Source: Sporosarcina sp. PTS2304 (GTDB taxonomy: Bacteria > Bacillota > Bacilli > Bacillales_A > Planococcaceae). Taken from it: DNA of 64,000 bases. The stretch is taken from contig NZ_CP031230.1 of the NCBI RefSeq assembly GCF_003351785.1, forward strand, positions 868,001-932,000. Reading direction: 5' to 3'. The translations under genes and the position numbers were made by a program. Shown one piece after another: positions 19,843 through 28,994 of the stretch (positions are counted from its first letter, which is position 1; every line of letters starts with the position of its first letter). A model generated the notes under the pieces. That model was not told the DNA's origin. It saw only the letters and a list, made by a program, of their open reading frames with translations, and searched no databases.

Positions 19843-21651
19843 ATGACAAGAATATCTGACGAGACAATTGAGGAAATTCGTGCAGGAACCGACATTGTCG
19901 ATTTGATCAGTGAATATGTTCAACTAGCTAAAAGAGGGAAGAATTGGTTTGGTCTTTGCCCATTCCATGAAGAAAGCAGCCCTTCATTCTCTGTCTCAGA
20001 GGACAAGCAACTATTTCATTGTTTTGGTTGTGGAGCAAGCGGCAATGCCATTACATTTATGATGGATATAGAAAACAGAACCTTCATTGACTCTATTGTT
20101 CAGCTTGGCAGTAGAATGGGTATAGAGCTAGAGGCTTCTGAAAGTGAGTCGGCAACAAAAAGCTCGTCTAATCAAAATATGTTAAAAGCCTATACGTTGG
20201 CGGCCAATTTTTATAGCCATCTGCTCTTAAACACTATGGAAGGCGAAAAAGCATTAGAATATCTAGAAAAAAGAGGATTTACGCGTGATCAAATCGAACA
20301 ATATGAGATAGGATGGTCACCTGTTCAATCAGATGCACTGTCAGCACTCTTAAAAAGACAAGGCTTTGATCTAAAAGAGATGGAAACGGCGGGACTTTGT
20401 TTTCAAAAAGAAGACGGATCGGGATATTTCGACCGTTTCAGAGGGAGAATCATGTTTCCTATTCAAGACGATAATGGTGCCACAATTGCGTTTTCCGGAA
20501 GAAGACTAACGGACTCAACGTCAGAGGCCAAATATATCAATAGTCCTGAAACCCCTATCTTCGAAAAGAGTAAAGTTTTGTTTAATTTTCATCGCGCACG
20601 TCTTAATGTTCGGAAAACGGGTAAAGTAGTATTATTCGAAGGTTTCATGGATACGATTGCCGCAGATCGCGGTGGTATAGGAAATACGGTAGCTGTTATG
20701 GGTACTGCGTTATCTGGACATCATATAGTGAAGCTAAAGCGAATGGCAAAAAAAGTCGTCATTTGTTGCGATGGGGATTCCGCTGGCTGGGGGGCCGCCA
20801 AACGATTCGCCGATCACTTAATAGATAGCGGAATGGATGTACTAATAGCGACCCTGCCTGATCGTATGGATCCTGATGATTATATTACGGAGTTCGGAGC
20901 CGAAGTGTTTATGGAAAAAATTCTTGATCAGCCACTTTCATATAACTCTTTTGTTGCAGCTTTTTATAGAAGAGATAAGAATTTAACTGTTGATCATGAC
21001 ATTAAACAATACGTCCATGAAGTATTTAGTGAACTCGCTCACCGTTGTTCTCCTATTGAGAAAGATTTACTCATACAACAACTCCATAGTGAAACGCACG
21101 CTTCAAAAGAATCGCTTGGGCAGGAGTTTACCAAGTCTATTGCGAAAAAGACTAAGCAAGCGCGTGATACCAATCCGGTTGAAGAAAGTCGATCTGGACA
21201 GACTACAAGAGCGCCCGTAGGTAGAACGGAGACAGATCGTGCTGAACTATTATTGCTTGCCCATCTATTGATGGATGCAGATCTATTTGAAGAAAAACGT
21301 CTAGAACTTCAAGAGTTATTTGTTAGAGAAGATATTATGAAAATATTTTTTAAGTTAGCTGCATTTTATGAACAGTATGATGTGCCTAACTACCAACGAT
21401 TTACTGAAATGCTCGATGACCGACAGTTGCAAAGTGTCGTCATGGGTGCTATTCACGCCGATCGTTCACAGGAAAATATACAAAGAGAAGTCGAAGATTG
21501 TATCCGTCACTTGAAGCGAAATCAGATAAAACGATTAATTGAACAAAAACAGCACGAATCAAAAGAAGCAGAAAAAAGGAACGACTTATCAAAGGCAATG
21601 GAGTTGGGCTCAGAAGTCATCCAACTTTTGAGATCGTTAAAGGTTCTGTAA
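19843..21651 (+). CDS. dnaG: DNA primase DnaG
   Basis: A 602-residue primase. The N-terminal zinc finger shows CPFH...CFGCGASG (about 40-65). The catalytic TOPRIM core contains VLFEGFMDTIAADRGG (near 265) and the acidic triad region VVICCDGDSAGWGAA (near 310). The C-terminal helicase-interacting domain follows from about 450. DnaG makes RNA primers at the replication fork. It is followed after 15 bp by sigA, the usual macromolecular-synthesis arrangement. The rpsU gene of the classical operon is elsewhere (5.6 kb). Confidence 0.97.
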   Translation: MTRISDETIEEIRAGTDIVDLISEYVQLAKRGKNWFGLCPFHEESSPSFSVSEDKQLFHCFGCGASGNAITFMMDIENRTFIDSIVQLGSRMGIELEASESESATKSSSNQNMLKAYTLAANFYSHLLLNTMEGEKALEYLEKRGFTRDQIEQYEIGWSPVQSDALSALLKRQGFDLKEMETAGLCFQKEDGSGYFDRFRGRIMFPIQDDNGATIAFSGRRLTDSTSEAKYINSPETPIFEKSKVLFNFHRARLNVRKTGKVVLFEGFMDTIAADRGGIGNTVAVMGTALSGHHIVKLKRMAKKVVICCDGDSAGWGAAKRFADHLIDSGMDVLIATLPDRMDPDDYITEFGAEVFMEKILDQPLSYNSFVAAFYRRDKNLTVDHDIKQYVHEVFSELAHRCSPIEKDLLIQQLHSETHASKESLGQEFTKSIAKKTKQARDTNPVEESRSGQTTRAPVGRTETDRAELLLLAHLLMDADLFEEKRLELQELFVREDIMKIFFKLAAFYEQYDVPNYQRFTEMLDDRQLQSVVMGAIHADRSQENIQREVEDCIRHLKRNQIKRLIEQKQHESKEAEKRNDLSKAMELGSEVIQLLRSLKVL

Positions 21652-21666
21652 GGAGGTATAGTCACT

Positions 21667-22836
21667 ATGACAAAAGAAGAACAAGCGGGCGGAGTAGAAA
21701 TGACGCTAGAAGAAGCAAAAGCGGCTATTATTGAGGCTGGTAAAAAAACAGGTGAACTATCATTAGAAGAAGTGACTGAAAAACTGGCATCTTTCGAAAT
21801 GGAACCGGATCAGTTCGAAGAGTTTCTAGATCAAATAGAAGCATCAGAAATTGAGATGGACAGAAAAGAAGAAGCAGACCCTAAGAATGAAAAGGAAGAG
21901 CAGTTTGATTTAAATGATTTAAGTGTGCCGCCAGGAGTCAGAATTAACGATCCCGTTCGTATGTATTTGAAGGAAATCGGACGAGTAGACTTGCTGACAG
22001 GTAAAGAGGAAGTAGACTTAGCTATTCGTATTCAAGAAGGAATCGAAGCGGAAGCAGAGTTAGCAGAAACAGAAAAAATGACCCCTACAATTGATGCAGC
22101 TATTATTCGTGGTGAGAATGCGAAAAAGAAATTAGCCGAAGCCAATCTGCGGTTAGTTGTCAGTATCGCAAAACGCTATGTCGGTCGCGGAATGTTATTC
22201 TTGGACTTAATTCAGGAAGGAAATATGGGACTGATCAAAGCAGTTGAGAAATTTGACCATACGAAAGGTTTTAAATTTAGTACGTATGCCACATGGTGGA
22301 TTCGTCAAGCGATCACTCGTGCGATTGCTGACCAAGCACGTACCATTCGTATTCCGGTGCATATGGTGGAAACGATCAATAAATTGATTCGAGTGCAGAG
22401 ACAACTTTTGCAAGATTTAGGGCGCGAACCTTCTCCTGAGGAAATTGGTGAAGAAATGGATTTAACGCCAGAAAAAGTTCGTGAAATTTTAAAAATTGCA
22501 CAAGAACCCGTCTCGTTGGAAACTCCTATTGGGGAAGAAGATGATTCGCATTTAGGTGATTTCATTGAAGATTCGGAAGCGCAGTCTCCATCCGATCATG
22601 CCGCATATGAGTTGTTAAAAGAACAACTGGAAGATGTCTTGGATACATTGACAGACCGTGAAGAAAATGTTCTGCGTCTTCGTTTCGGTTTAGATGATGG
22701 TCGTACACGGACACTAGAAGAAGTAGGGAAAGTCTTTGGTGTCACACGCGAAAGAATCCGCCAAATTGAAGCGAAAGCCCTTCGAAAGTTGCGCCACCCT
22801 TCACGTAGTAAGCGATTAAAAGACTTTTTAGAGTAA
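21667..22836 (+). CDS. sigA: RNA polymerase primary sigma factor SigA
   Basis: A 389-residue sigma-70 factor. Region 1.1 is an acidic N-terminus. Region 1.2 is [11 protein letters not shown]. Region 2 shows [21 protein letters not shown] and [13 protein letters not shown], and region 4 shows [30 protein letters not shown]. It binds core RNA polymerase and recognises TTGACA/TATAAT promoters. AAGGAGG precedes the ATG. It shares an operon with dnaG and ends in a strong terminator. Confidence 0.97.
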   Translation: MTKEEQAGGVEMTLEEAKAAIIEAGKKTGELSLEEVTEKLASFEMEPDQFEEFLDQIEASEIEMDRKEEADPKNEKEEQFDLNDLSVPPGVRINDPVRMYLKEIGRVDLLTGKEEVDLAIRIQEGIEAEAELAETEKMTPTIDAAIIRGENAKKKLAEANLRLVVSIAKRYVGRGMLFLDLIQEGNMGLIKAVEKFDHTKGFKFSTYATWWIRQAITRAIADQARTIRIPVHMVETINKLIRVQRQLLQDLGREPSPEEIGEEMDLTPEKVREILKIAQEPVSLETPIGEEDDSHLGDFIEDSEAQSPSDHAAYELLKEQLEDVLDTLTDREENVLRLRFGLDDGRTRTLEEVGKVFGVTRERIRQIEAKALRKLRHPSRSKRLKDFLE

Positions 22837-22841
22837 TAGAT

Positions 22842-22873
22842 GCATCGGCTTTGAACTAGCCGATGCTTTTTTT
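22842..22873 (+). terminator. sigA terminator
   Basis: GCATCGGCT and AGCCGATGC pair around a 7-nt loop, followed by a run of seven T. Confidence 0.9.
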
Positions 22874-22918
22874 GCAGTCGCAACAAAGTAAAAGATAGGA
22901 ATTATTGGAGGAGAAAGG

Positions 22919-23485
22919 ATGACAAAGGAAAAGAAACAATTAATTATTTCAGAAATCCGCTATTGGAAAGAAAATAAACTTCTGCCTGAGCATTATTGTG
23001 ATTTCTTAATTACATTGTATGCACAAGGTGAAAATCCTGATGAAGTGGCAGAAAAAGAAACGTCTACACTACAGAAAGAACGTACGCGCTTGAGAGCTAA
23101 ACAGTTTATGGTGTTATTCTTTAGTTTGCTGTTAGCTAGTCTAGCATCGGTCGTCATGTTTTTATATACGGAATATCCGACTGCTACATTGATCACCGCC
23201 GCTATTTTGTCATTGACATTTCTAGCAATTGTTACGAGAAAGTCATTTATTAAAAACGGTTTTGCACCGTTAGTATACATAGCACTAGCATTTTTATTGT
23301 TAATGATGTCATTGAAAATTTGGACGACGTATTTTCCTAATGATACGACACTTTTGATTGCGCTACTCGTGTTAAATTGCAGTCTCTGGTTATTTACCGG
23401 AAGAATTTTAAAATTATTATACTTCACAATTTCAGGTTCGCTTGGCTTATTGACAATTGTTGCATTCCTAATTTTATCCTTATAA
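22919..23485 (+). CDS. Hypothetical multi-pass membrane protein
   Basis: A 188-residue protein. Residues 1-60 are soluble and charged, resembling a short helical DUF2157-like head (RYWKENKLLPEHYCDFLITLY). About five hydrophobic helices follow (roughly 62-82, 87-106, 114-132, 138-155 and 160-187). A good ribosome site (GGAGGAGAAAGG) precedes the ATG. I do not recognise a family with certainty, and no catalytic residues stand out. It lies alone between the sigA terminator and an acyl-CoA dehydrogenase gene. Confidence 0.8.
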   Translation: MTKEKKQLIISEIRYWKENKLLPEHYCDFLITLYAQGENPDEVAEKETSTLQKERTRLRAKQFMVLFFSLLLASLASVVMFLYTEYPTATLITAAILSLTFLAIVTRKSFIKNGFAPLVYIALAFLLLMMSLKIWTTYFPNDTTLLIALLVLNCSLWLFTGRILKLLYFTISGSLGLLTIVAFLILSL

Positions 23486-23584
23486 TCACCTAACCGGACA
23501 GAGAGGCAATGAATGTATTGCTAATCTCTGTCCCTTTTCTATATAATGAAATGTAAGGGTTTTCATAAGAGGAGGATGATCAAG

Positions 23585-24724
23585 ATGAATTTTGATTTAA
23601 CTCAAGAACAGCAAATGGTGAAAAAATTGATGAGAGAGTTTGCGAATGAAGAAGTAGCACCTGGGGCAGTGGAACGTGATCGAACAGGGGAGTTTCCGTT
23701 AGAAATATTTAAGAAACTATCTGCCATGGGAATGATGGGCTTGCCGTTCCCGGAAACATATGGCGGAGCAGGAGCAGATACGATTAGTTTTGCCATTGTG
23801 ACAGAAGAATTAAGTAGAGCGTGTGCGTCCACAGGCATCACGTACTCGGCGCATATTTCATTAGGCGGTGCACCTTTACATTTATTCGGAACAGAGCAAC
23901 AAAAAGAACAGTATTTAACACCGATTTGTACAGGGGAATCTTTCGGTGCATTTGGGCTTACTGAGCCGAATGCAGGATCGGATGCTGGTGGGACGGAAAC
24001 AACTGCTGTGCTGAAAGATGGCAAGTATACGATTAATGGTTCAAAAGTCTATATTACAAATGCCAGCTATGCTAAGCACTTAGCAATTACAGCGATTACA
24101 GGACGGTCTGACGGAAAGAAAGAGATTAGCGCCATTATTGTACCGACAGACGCTGCAGGCTTTACAATTATTGATAACTACGAAAAAATGGGGCTTCATG
24201 CGTCGAATACAACAGAACTCGTGTTAGATGAAGTAGTTGTACCAGAAGAAAACTTGCTCGGTGAACGTGGCAAGGGCTTCCAACAATTTCTCGTGACATT
24301 GGATGGAGGTAGGATCGGTATTGGCGCGATGGCAGTCGGGATCGCCCAAGCTGCATATGAGCGTGCATTAAACTACTCCAAAGAGCGGAAACAGTTCGGT
24401 CAAACACTTTCTTCATTCCAAAGTACGCAGTTTAAACTTGCGGATATGGCCATGAAAATTGAACTTGCAAGAACGATGGTTTATAAAGCGGCTTGGCTGA
24501 AAGATCAGGGAAGAAAGTTTACAAAAGAGGCTTCTATGTGTAAGTTGTATGCATCTGAAATTGCGATGCAAGTAGCCAACGAAGCGATTCAAATTCATGG
24601 CGGCTATGGCTATATGCGCGAATATGAAGTGGAACGCTATTTGCGTGATGCGAAGCTTTTAGAGATTGGTGAAGGAACCTCTGAAGTCCAGCGAATGGTC
24701 ATTGCTAGACAAATTGGTTGCTAA
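23585..24724 (+). CDS. Acyl-CoA dehydrogenase
   Basis: A 379-residue flavoprotein of the short/medium-chain acyl-CoA dehydrogenase family, oxidising acyl-CoA to 2-enoyl-CoA with transfer to ETF. Motifs are FGLTEPNAGSDAGG (near 127), FGQTLSSFQ, IQIHGGYGYMREY (near 335) and the C-terminal LEIGEGTSEVQ, which contains the usual catalytic Glu position. GAGGAGG precedes the ATG at 23585 (MNFDLTQEQQ); the in-frame ATG at 23546 lacks a ribosome site. No other beta-oxidation genes are adjacent, so substrate length is undetermined. It is an insertion relative to B. subtilis order. Confidence 0.93.
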   Translation: MNFDLTQEQQMVKKLMREFANEEVAPGAVERDRTGEFPLEIFKKLSAMGMMGLPFPETYGGAGADTISFAIVTEELSRACASTGITYSAHISLGGAPLHLFGTEQQKEQYLTPICTGESFGAFGLTEPNAGSDAGGTETTAVLKDGKYTINGSKVYITNASYAKHLAITAITGRSDGKKEISAIIVPTDAAGFTIIDNYEKMGLHASNTTELVLDEVVVPEENLLGERGKGFQQFLVTLDGGRIGIGAMAVGIAQAAYERALNYSKERKQFGQTLSSFQSTQFKLADMAMKIELARTMVYKAAWLKDQGRKFTKEASMCKLYASEIAMQVANEAIQIHGGYGYMREYEVERYLRDAKLLEIGEGTSEVQRMVIARQIGC

Positions 24725-24862
24725 TTCTAGAATTATGGCGAAACTGTCACAAAAGGTTAAAAGTCCGCCAATAACACTTTCAGTTTTCTCATGAATACAG
24801 TACAATGTTAATTGTGAACTGTATCTTTTACAGAATAGATTCTGGTGAAGGAGGGTAATCCA

Positions 24863-25234
24863 ATGAATAAAAATCCTGTTGTACCATTTCTTTTGATTTT
24901 CGCACTCGGAATTGGACTGATTTTCTTCTTGTCACTTTATGGTTTAGATCAAAAAGAAGAAATTGCTGGACCGGATGAAGAAGAAGCTACGCAAGAAGAA
25001 AGTGCAAATACTGGCGAATTTGATGCAGAAGCTGTCGCACAACAAAAGTGTGTAAGTTGTCACGGTGATAACTTATCAGGCGGAATGGGGCCTGCTCTAA
25101 ATGGCCAAGCATTCGGTGCTGAAGAAATGCATGACGCAATCAAAAACGGCGTTCCAGGAACTGCAATGCCTGGTGGACTTGTTCTAGACGACAACATAGA
25201 TGAAATGGTAGATTACATTTTATCACTAGACTGA
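24863..25234 (+). CDS. cccA: Membrane-anchored cytochrome c550
   Basis: A 123-residue protein. Residues 6-25 form one membrane anchor (VVPFLLIFALGIGLIFFLSL). An acidic linker (about 30-55) follows, then a small class I cytochrome c domain with haem motif CVSCH and distal Met ligand in GTAMPGG. It carries electrons on the outer face of the membrane. The ATG at 24863 follows GAAGGAGGG; an in-frame GTG at 24845 is inside that ribosome-site region. In B. subtilis cccA also lies between sigA and yqfN. Confidence 0.95.
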   Translation: MNKNPVVPFLLIFALGIGLIFFLSLYGLDQKEEIAGPDEEEATQEESANTGEFDAEAVAQQKCVSCHGDNLSGGMGPALNGQAFGAEEMHDAIKNGVPGTAMPGGLVLDDNIDEMVDYILSLD

Positions 25235-25246
25235 TTGCTTACTTAC

Positions 25247-25294
25247 AAAATAGAGCTATTAAACCTTGGAAGTCCTCGGTTTAATAGCTCTTTT
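25247..25294 (+). terminator. cccA terminator
   Basis: AAAATAGAGCTATTAAACC pairs with GGTTTAATAGCTCTTTT, a long near-perfect stem ending in TTTT. Confidence 0.88.
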
Positions 25295-25351
25295 GCATTG
25301 CAGGAACGATCCTCCGACTATACAATAGAATGGAATGAAAGGCGGGAACTT

Positions 25352-26050
25352 ATGAACACGAATCAATTATCAAAACGTCTTGCGCTAGTGGCGAGTTTCG
25401 TTCCACGCGATACCGTACTCGCTGACATTGGAAGCGACCATGCATATTTACCGTGCTATTTGACGAATAAAGGAATCATTTCAAAAGCAATCGCCGGAGA
25501 AGTAGTAAAAGGCCCGTATGATCAGGCAGTACGAAATGTACAAGCCAATGGTTTCGGGGACAAGATAGACGTCCGTCTAGCAAATGGACTTCAAGCGATT
25601 CAACCAACAGACGGAGTGGAAACAGTAACGATTGCAGGAATGGGTGGCACATTAATCGCTAGCATTCTAGAATCAGGCAAAGATTGTCTTGCTGGTGTGA
25701 AGCGGATTATTGCACAACCAAATATTTATGCAATTGCTGTCCGTCAATGGGCAGTAGAAAATGGTTTTTTTATCGTGGATGAAGAGATTTTGCTAGAGGA
25801 TGGAAAAATCTATGAAGTCGTTGTGTTAGAAAGAGGAATAGCCCACTATACCCCAACGGAACTGTTAGTAGGCCCCATTCTTAAAGAGAAGGCGTCTGCT
25901 GTTTTTCATGCGAAATGGGAGAGAGAAATGCAAGAATGGAATCGTGTATTAACGGCTCTCAATCAGGCGGAACAAACCGAAGAGATTCAGCAGAAGAAAG
26001 CATCCATTGAATATCACTATGAACTAGTTAGGAAGGTGTTAGCGACATGA
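25352..26050 (+). CDS. trmK: tRNA (adenine22-N1)-methyltransferase TrmK
   Basis: A 232-residue SAM-dependent methyltransferase. SAM motif ADIGSDHAYLPCYL lies near residue 27, and TVTIAGMGGTLI near 90. TrmK makes m1A22 in tRNA; B. subtilis YqfN is the type member. I placed the start at the ATG 25352 (MNTNQLSKRLALVASF) behind GAAAGGCGGG. A longer in-frame reading would pass through the cccA terminator and is rejected. The next gene starts 4 bp before its stop. Confidence 0.95.
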   Translation: MNTNQLSKRLALVASFVPRDTVLADIGSDHAYLPCYLTNKGIISKAIAGEVVKGPYDQAVRNVQANGFGDKIDVRLANGLQAIQPTDGVETVTIAGMGGTLIASILESGKDCLAGVKRIIAQPNIYAIAVRQWAVENGFFIVDEEILLEDGKIYEVVVLERGIAHYTPTELLVGPILKEKASAVFHAKWEREMQEWNRVLTALNQAEQTEEIQQKKASIEYHYELVRKVLAT

Positions 26051-27168
26051 AAAAAGCAAATGGTCATCAAATTATCGAAGTTTTTGAAAGTTGGTCACCG
26101 AAACGGCTAGCGTTTGAAGGAGATCCGGTAGGTTTACATATCGGCCAATTAAATCGTCCTGTTGATAAAGTACTTATCACACTCGATGTAAATGAACGAG
26201 TAATTGATGAAGCGATTGAACAGGGAGCGACACTCATTATCGCGCATCATCCCCCTCTCTTTCGTCCTGTGAAAACGATTTGGACAGATTCACCGCAAGG
26301 AAAGATGATCGAAAAATGTATCAAGCATGATATTGCCGTTTACGCAGCGCATACGAATCTCGATATTGCTGAAGGAGGCGTCAATGACATGCTTGCCGAA
26401 CGTTTGGGTATTATGGATACAGAGCCGATTGAAGTGACAGATTCAGAGCACTTGGTGAAACTTGCGGTTTTTTGTCCACAGTCGGAAGCGAATGCTCTGC
26501 GCCAGCAATTAGCTATAGCGGGAGCGGGTGCTATCGGAGATTACACAGGTTGTAGTTTTAGTTCGCAAGGGATTGGACGATTTACGCCAGTAGATGGTGC
26601 AAATCCGACGATTGGAGAAGTAGGAGAAGCTACTTGTGTAGAGGAAGAACGTATTGAAGTGGTCTTCCCTGAAAGTTTGCAGTCAAAAGTACTGAAGGCA
26701 ATGTTTAGCGCACATCCATACGAAGAGCCTGCATTTGATTTGTTTAAGATGCAGCAGAAAACGAACGTGCAAGGGATTGGACGTGTGGGTTATATTGCGG
26801 AGAGTTTGACGTTACAGCAATTCGCTGAGCATGTGAAGCAAGCATTCGGTGTGCCTGCTTTACGTTTTGTTGGTGATCCAAAGACATTGGTGCGTAAGGT
26901 GGCGGTTCTTGGCGGTGATGGGAATAAGTATATTTCGGCTGCTAAGCGTAAAGGGGCAGATGTGTTAGTTACGGGCGATTTGTATTATCATGTGGCTCAA
27001 GATGCGGAGGCTTTGGGGCTTGCAGTCGTGGATCCGGGTCATAATGTGGAGAAGATTATGATTGCGGGTGTGGCGGAGAAGTTGTCTGTGCTTTGTCAAG
27101 ATAAGAGTTTGGATGTGACGTGTGTAGAGTCTAAAGTGATTACAGAGCCGTTTCAGTTTTTAGTTTGA
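26047..27168 (+). CDS. Nif3-like dinuclear metal-centre protein (YqfO)
   Basis: A 373-residue Nif3/DUF34 protein of the long type, with a PII-like insert in the middle (about 130-235). Metal-ligand motifs are IIAHHPPLF (near 65), YAAHTNLDIA (near 98) and, at the C-terminus, VVDPGHNVEK. The family binds two metal ions; its substrate is not firmly known, though a cyclohydrolase-like role has been proposed. The ATG overlaps the trmK stop by 4 bp, a conserved pairing in Firmicutes. Codon use near its 3' end looks G-richer than its neighbours. Confidence 0.93.
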   Translation: MKKANGHQIIEVFESWSPKRLAFEGDPVGLHIGQLNRPVDKVLITLDVNERVIDEAIEQGATLIIAHHPPLFRPVKTIWTDSPQGKMIEKCIKHDIAVYAAHTNLDIAEGGVNDMLAERLGIMDTEPIEVTDSEHLVKLAVFCPQSEANALRQQLAIAGAGAIGDYTGCSFSSQGIGRFTPVDGANPTIGEVGEATCVEEERIEVVFPESLQSKVLKAMFSAHPYEEPAFDLFKMQQKTNVQGIGRVGYIAESLTLQQFAEHVKQAFGVPALRFVGDPKTLVRKVAVLGGDGNKYISAAKRKGADVLVTGDLYYHVAQDAEALGLAVVDPGHNVEKIMIAGVAEKLSVLCQDKSLDVTCVESKVITEPFQFLV

Positions 27169-27357
27169 GTTAGCGGTGTTTGGTCGTGACTCGACTTCGT
27201 TTTCGGTTTCTGGAGTTAATAAGGGTTCAAATTCCAGTTATTGCTTCGGCGCGTGGGGGGATTGCTGTCCCTCAGCGCTGAAGTGAATTCAGTGAACCGA
27301 TCACTTTCAAAATCCGTAACGGTACTAAGTAATCTTGCATTACCCAAAATCTTTCCA
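27169..27357. other. Intergenic stretch of unknown content
   Basis: About 190 bp between the Nif3-like gene and the ispH terminator. It is locally GC-rich (for instance GCTTCGGCGCGTGGGGGGATT) and has short pieces such as CTCGACTTCG and CTCAGCGCTGAAG. I see no coding frame with a ribosome site and no convincing RNA fold. It may be a decayed dispersed repeat. Confidence 0.4.
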
Positions 27358-27359
27358 TG

Positions 27360-27391
27360 AAAAAAACTGCCCTAAAGCAAGGGCAGTTTTT
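27360..27391. terminator. Terminator downstream of ispH (bidirectional)
   Basis: AAAAAACTGCCC and GGGCAGTTTTT pair around an 8-nt loop, with A- and T-runs on both sides. It can end ispH (minus) and the Nif3-like gene (plus). Confidence 0.88.
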
Positions 27392-27400
27392 ATTTCCATC

Positions 27401-28366
27401 TTAAGGCTCAATCCGAACGACCGGACTTGGATTTTTAATCTTCGGCAAAATCTTCTCCAACTTAAATTTACGCTCCGGATGATGCGTGGCAGGATCTTCT
27501 GCATCGAAGTCGCCTAAGTATGCTATAACCTCTCTGACGATCACAGTTGGCGTAGAAGCGCCTGCTGTGACAGCTACCGTCTCAATATCCATCAACCACG
27601 CAGGATCGATTTCTGACACGTCAGAGATACGATAAGAAGGCGTATTGGCGATTTCTACAGACACTTGCGTTAACCGATTGGAGTTATTACTCTTTGGATC
27701 GCCGACGACAATAAGTAAATCCGCTTCGCCCGCTTGCTCGGCTACTGCTTCTTGACGTACTTGTGTAGCTAAACAAATTTCCTGATGAACTTCAATATGC
27801 GGAAACTTTCGCTCTAACTCTTCCATCAAATGTGCGACATCCCATTGACTCATCGTTGTCTGGTTAGTTACCAACAGTTTTTCATTATAGATCTCCAGAT
27901 TTTCAATATCTTCTAGTCGTTCGATCAAATGAACTGAATCCGGAGCGACTCCGATGGCGCCTTCTGGTTCAGGGTGATGCTTTTTGCCAATGTACAAAAT
28001 ATCATAACCTTCCGCCACTTTCTCTTCAATTAAATGATGAGTGACAGAGACGTCAGGACATGTGGCATCAATTGCAACTAATCCTTTTTCTTTTGCCAAT
28101 TTACGTACTTCCGGAGAAACACCGTGTGCAGTATAGATGACTGTTCCTTTATCGACTTTTCGCAAAATATCTAGACGGTTTTCGCCATCCAATGTAATGA
28201 TGCCATCTTCTTCGAAAGCGTCTGTTACGTGTTTATTATGGACAATCATACCTAATATATAAATGGGTCTAGGTAACGATTTGTCAAGTGCAGCGTTTCT
28301 AGCAATGACCATCGCATCCACCACACCATAACAGTAGCCTCTTGGTGAAATCTTGAGTACTTTCAT
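27401..28366 (-). CDS. ispH: 4-hydroxy-3-methylbut-2-enyl diphosphate reductase
   Basis: A 321-residue iron-sulfur enzyme giving IPP and DMAPP in the last step of the MEP isoprenoid pathway. The three cluster cysteines sit in [10 protein letters not shown] (near residue 12), DATCPDVS and [13 protein letters not shown]. The active-site region [13 protein letters not shown] is intact. I chose the ATG at 28366 ([14 protein letters not shown]) with GTGGAGTGG upstream; GTG 28375 is the alternative. ispG, which makes its substrate, lies at 35.3 kb on the same strand. Confidence 0.95.
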   Translation of the reverse strand: MKVLKISPRGYCYGVVDAMVIARNAALDKSLPRPIYILGMIVHNKHVTDAFEEDGIITLDGENRLDILRKVDKGTVIYTAHGVSPEVRKLAKEKGLVAIDATCPDVSVTHHLIEEKVAEGYDILYIGKKHHPEPEGAIGVAPDSVHLIERLEDIENLEIYNEKLLVTNQTTMSQWDVAHLMEELERKFPHIEVHQEICLATQVRQEAVAEQAGEADLLIVVGDPKSNNSNRLTQVSVEIANTPSYRISDVSEIDPAWLMDIETVAVTAGASTPTVIVREVIAYLGDFDAEDPATHHPERKFKLEKILPKIKNPSPVVRIEP

Positions 28367-28435
28367 TTCTTCCACTCCACTCTTCTAGTAAGTTCTCTTT
28401 CATTATAGCCGAGTTTCGCGAGTGATTCAAAGAGT

Positions 28436-28882
28436 TCAGAAGGGAGGTTGATAAATTCGCGGTGCCGCAGGCTGATCACTTGGTATGGAACGTGACGGAT
28501 TGCCCGCTGCGACTGGGTTTGCTGTTTGTGGCGTAGGTGCATCCGGAATAGATTGAAAACCTTTATATAAACGCCACATAGCGGGTAAATTTTGAAGCAT
28601 TGGGGCAACCTGTTGCACAATAGGCGCAAATTGTTGTGCGGTATTTAAGAAACGATTGGCTGTCTGCATATATTGATCGGCGCGGGAGAGACCTGGTTGG
28701 TTCGCTTGCGACTGTTGAAATCCTTGCATAGAACTTGGAGGTAGCTGAGGACTGCTAGTTCCAGGACTTGGCATGCCTTGAGTGAAAGGTGACTGCATTC
28801 CACCTCCTTGAAATTGTGGAGGAGGACCGGGTCTCATTGGCGTCTGTTGATTACTAAACGGATAAAATGATTGGTATCTCAT
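28436..28882 (-). CDS. VrrA/YqfQ-like Pro/Gln-rich protein
   Basis: A 148-residue low-complexity protein. Residues 1-75 are rich in Pro, Gln, Gly and Ser (PMRPGPPPQFQGGG, SPGTSSPQLPPSSMQGFQQSQ). An ordered middle (about 80-115: ADQYMQTANRFLNTAQQFAPIVQQVAPMLQNLPAMWRLYKGF) resembles the conserved core of YqfQ/VrrA proteins. A Pro/Ala-rich tail follows. Function is unknown. The ATG at 28882 follows GGAAAGGAGCTC. Its place next to ispH and cshB matches yqfQ. Confidence 0.83.
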   Translation of the reverse strand: MRYQSFYPFSNQQTPMRPGPPPQFQGGGMQSPFTQGMPSPGTSSPQLPPSSMQGFQQSQANQPGLSRADQYMQTANRFLNTAQQFAPIVQQVAPMLQNLPAMWRLYKGFQSIPDAPTPQTANPVAAGNPSRSIPSDQPAAPRIYQPPF

Positions 28883-28994
28883 GACGAGCTCCTTTCCGAT
28901 TTTTTCTTCGTACAACTATACTATCCTATGCGAAAAAAACTACTGATGGTACCGAATCATGTTACAATAAGATATAAGCTAGAGGAGGAACGAT

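Noticed and set aside
25235-25351. Upstream extension of trmK to 25235
   Set aside because: It would begin directly after the cccA stop and translate through the cccA terminator; the ATG at 25352 has a good ribosome site and the family N-terminus.
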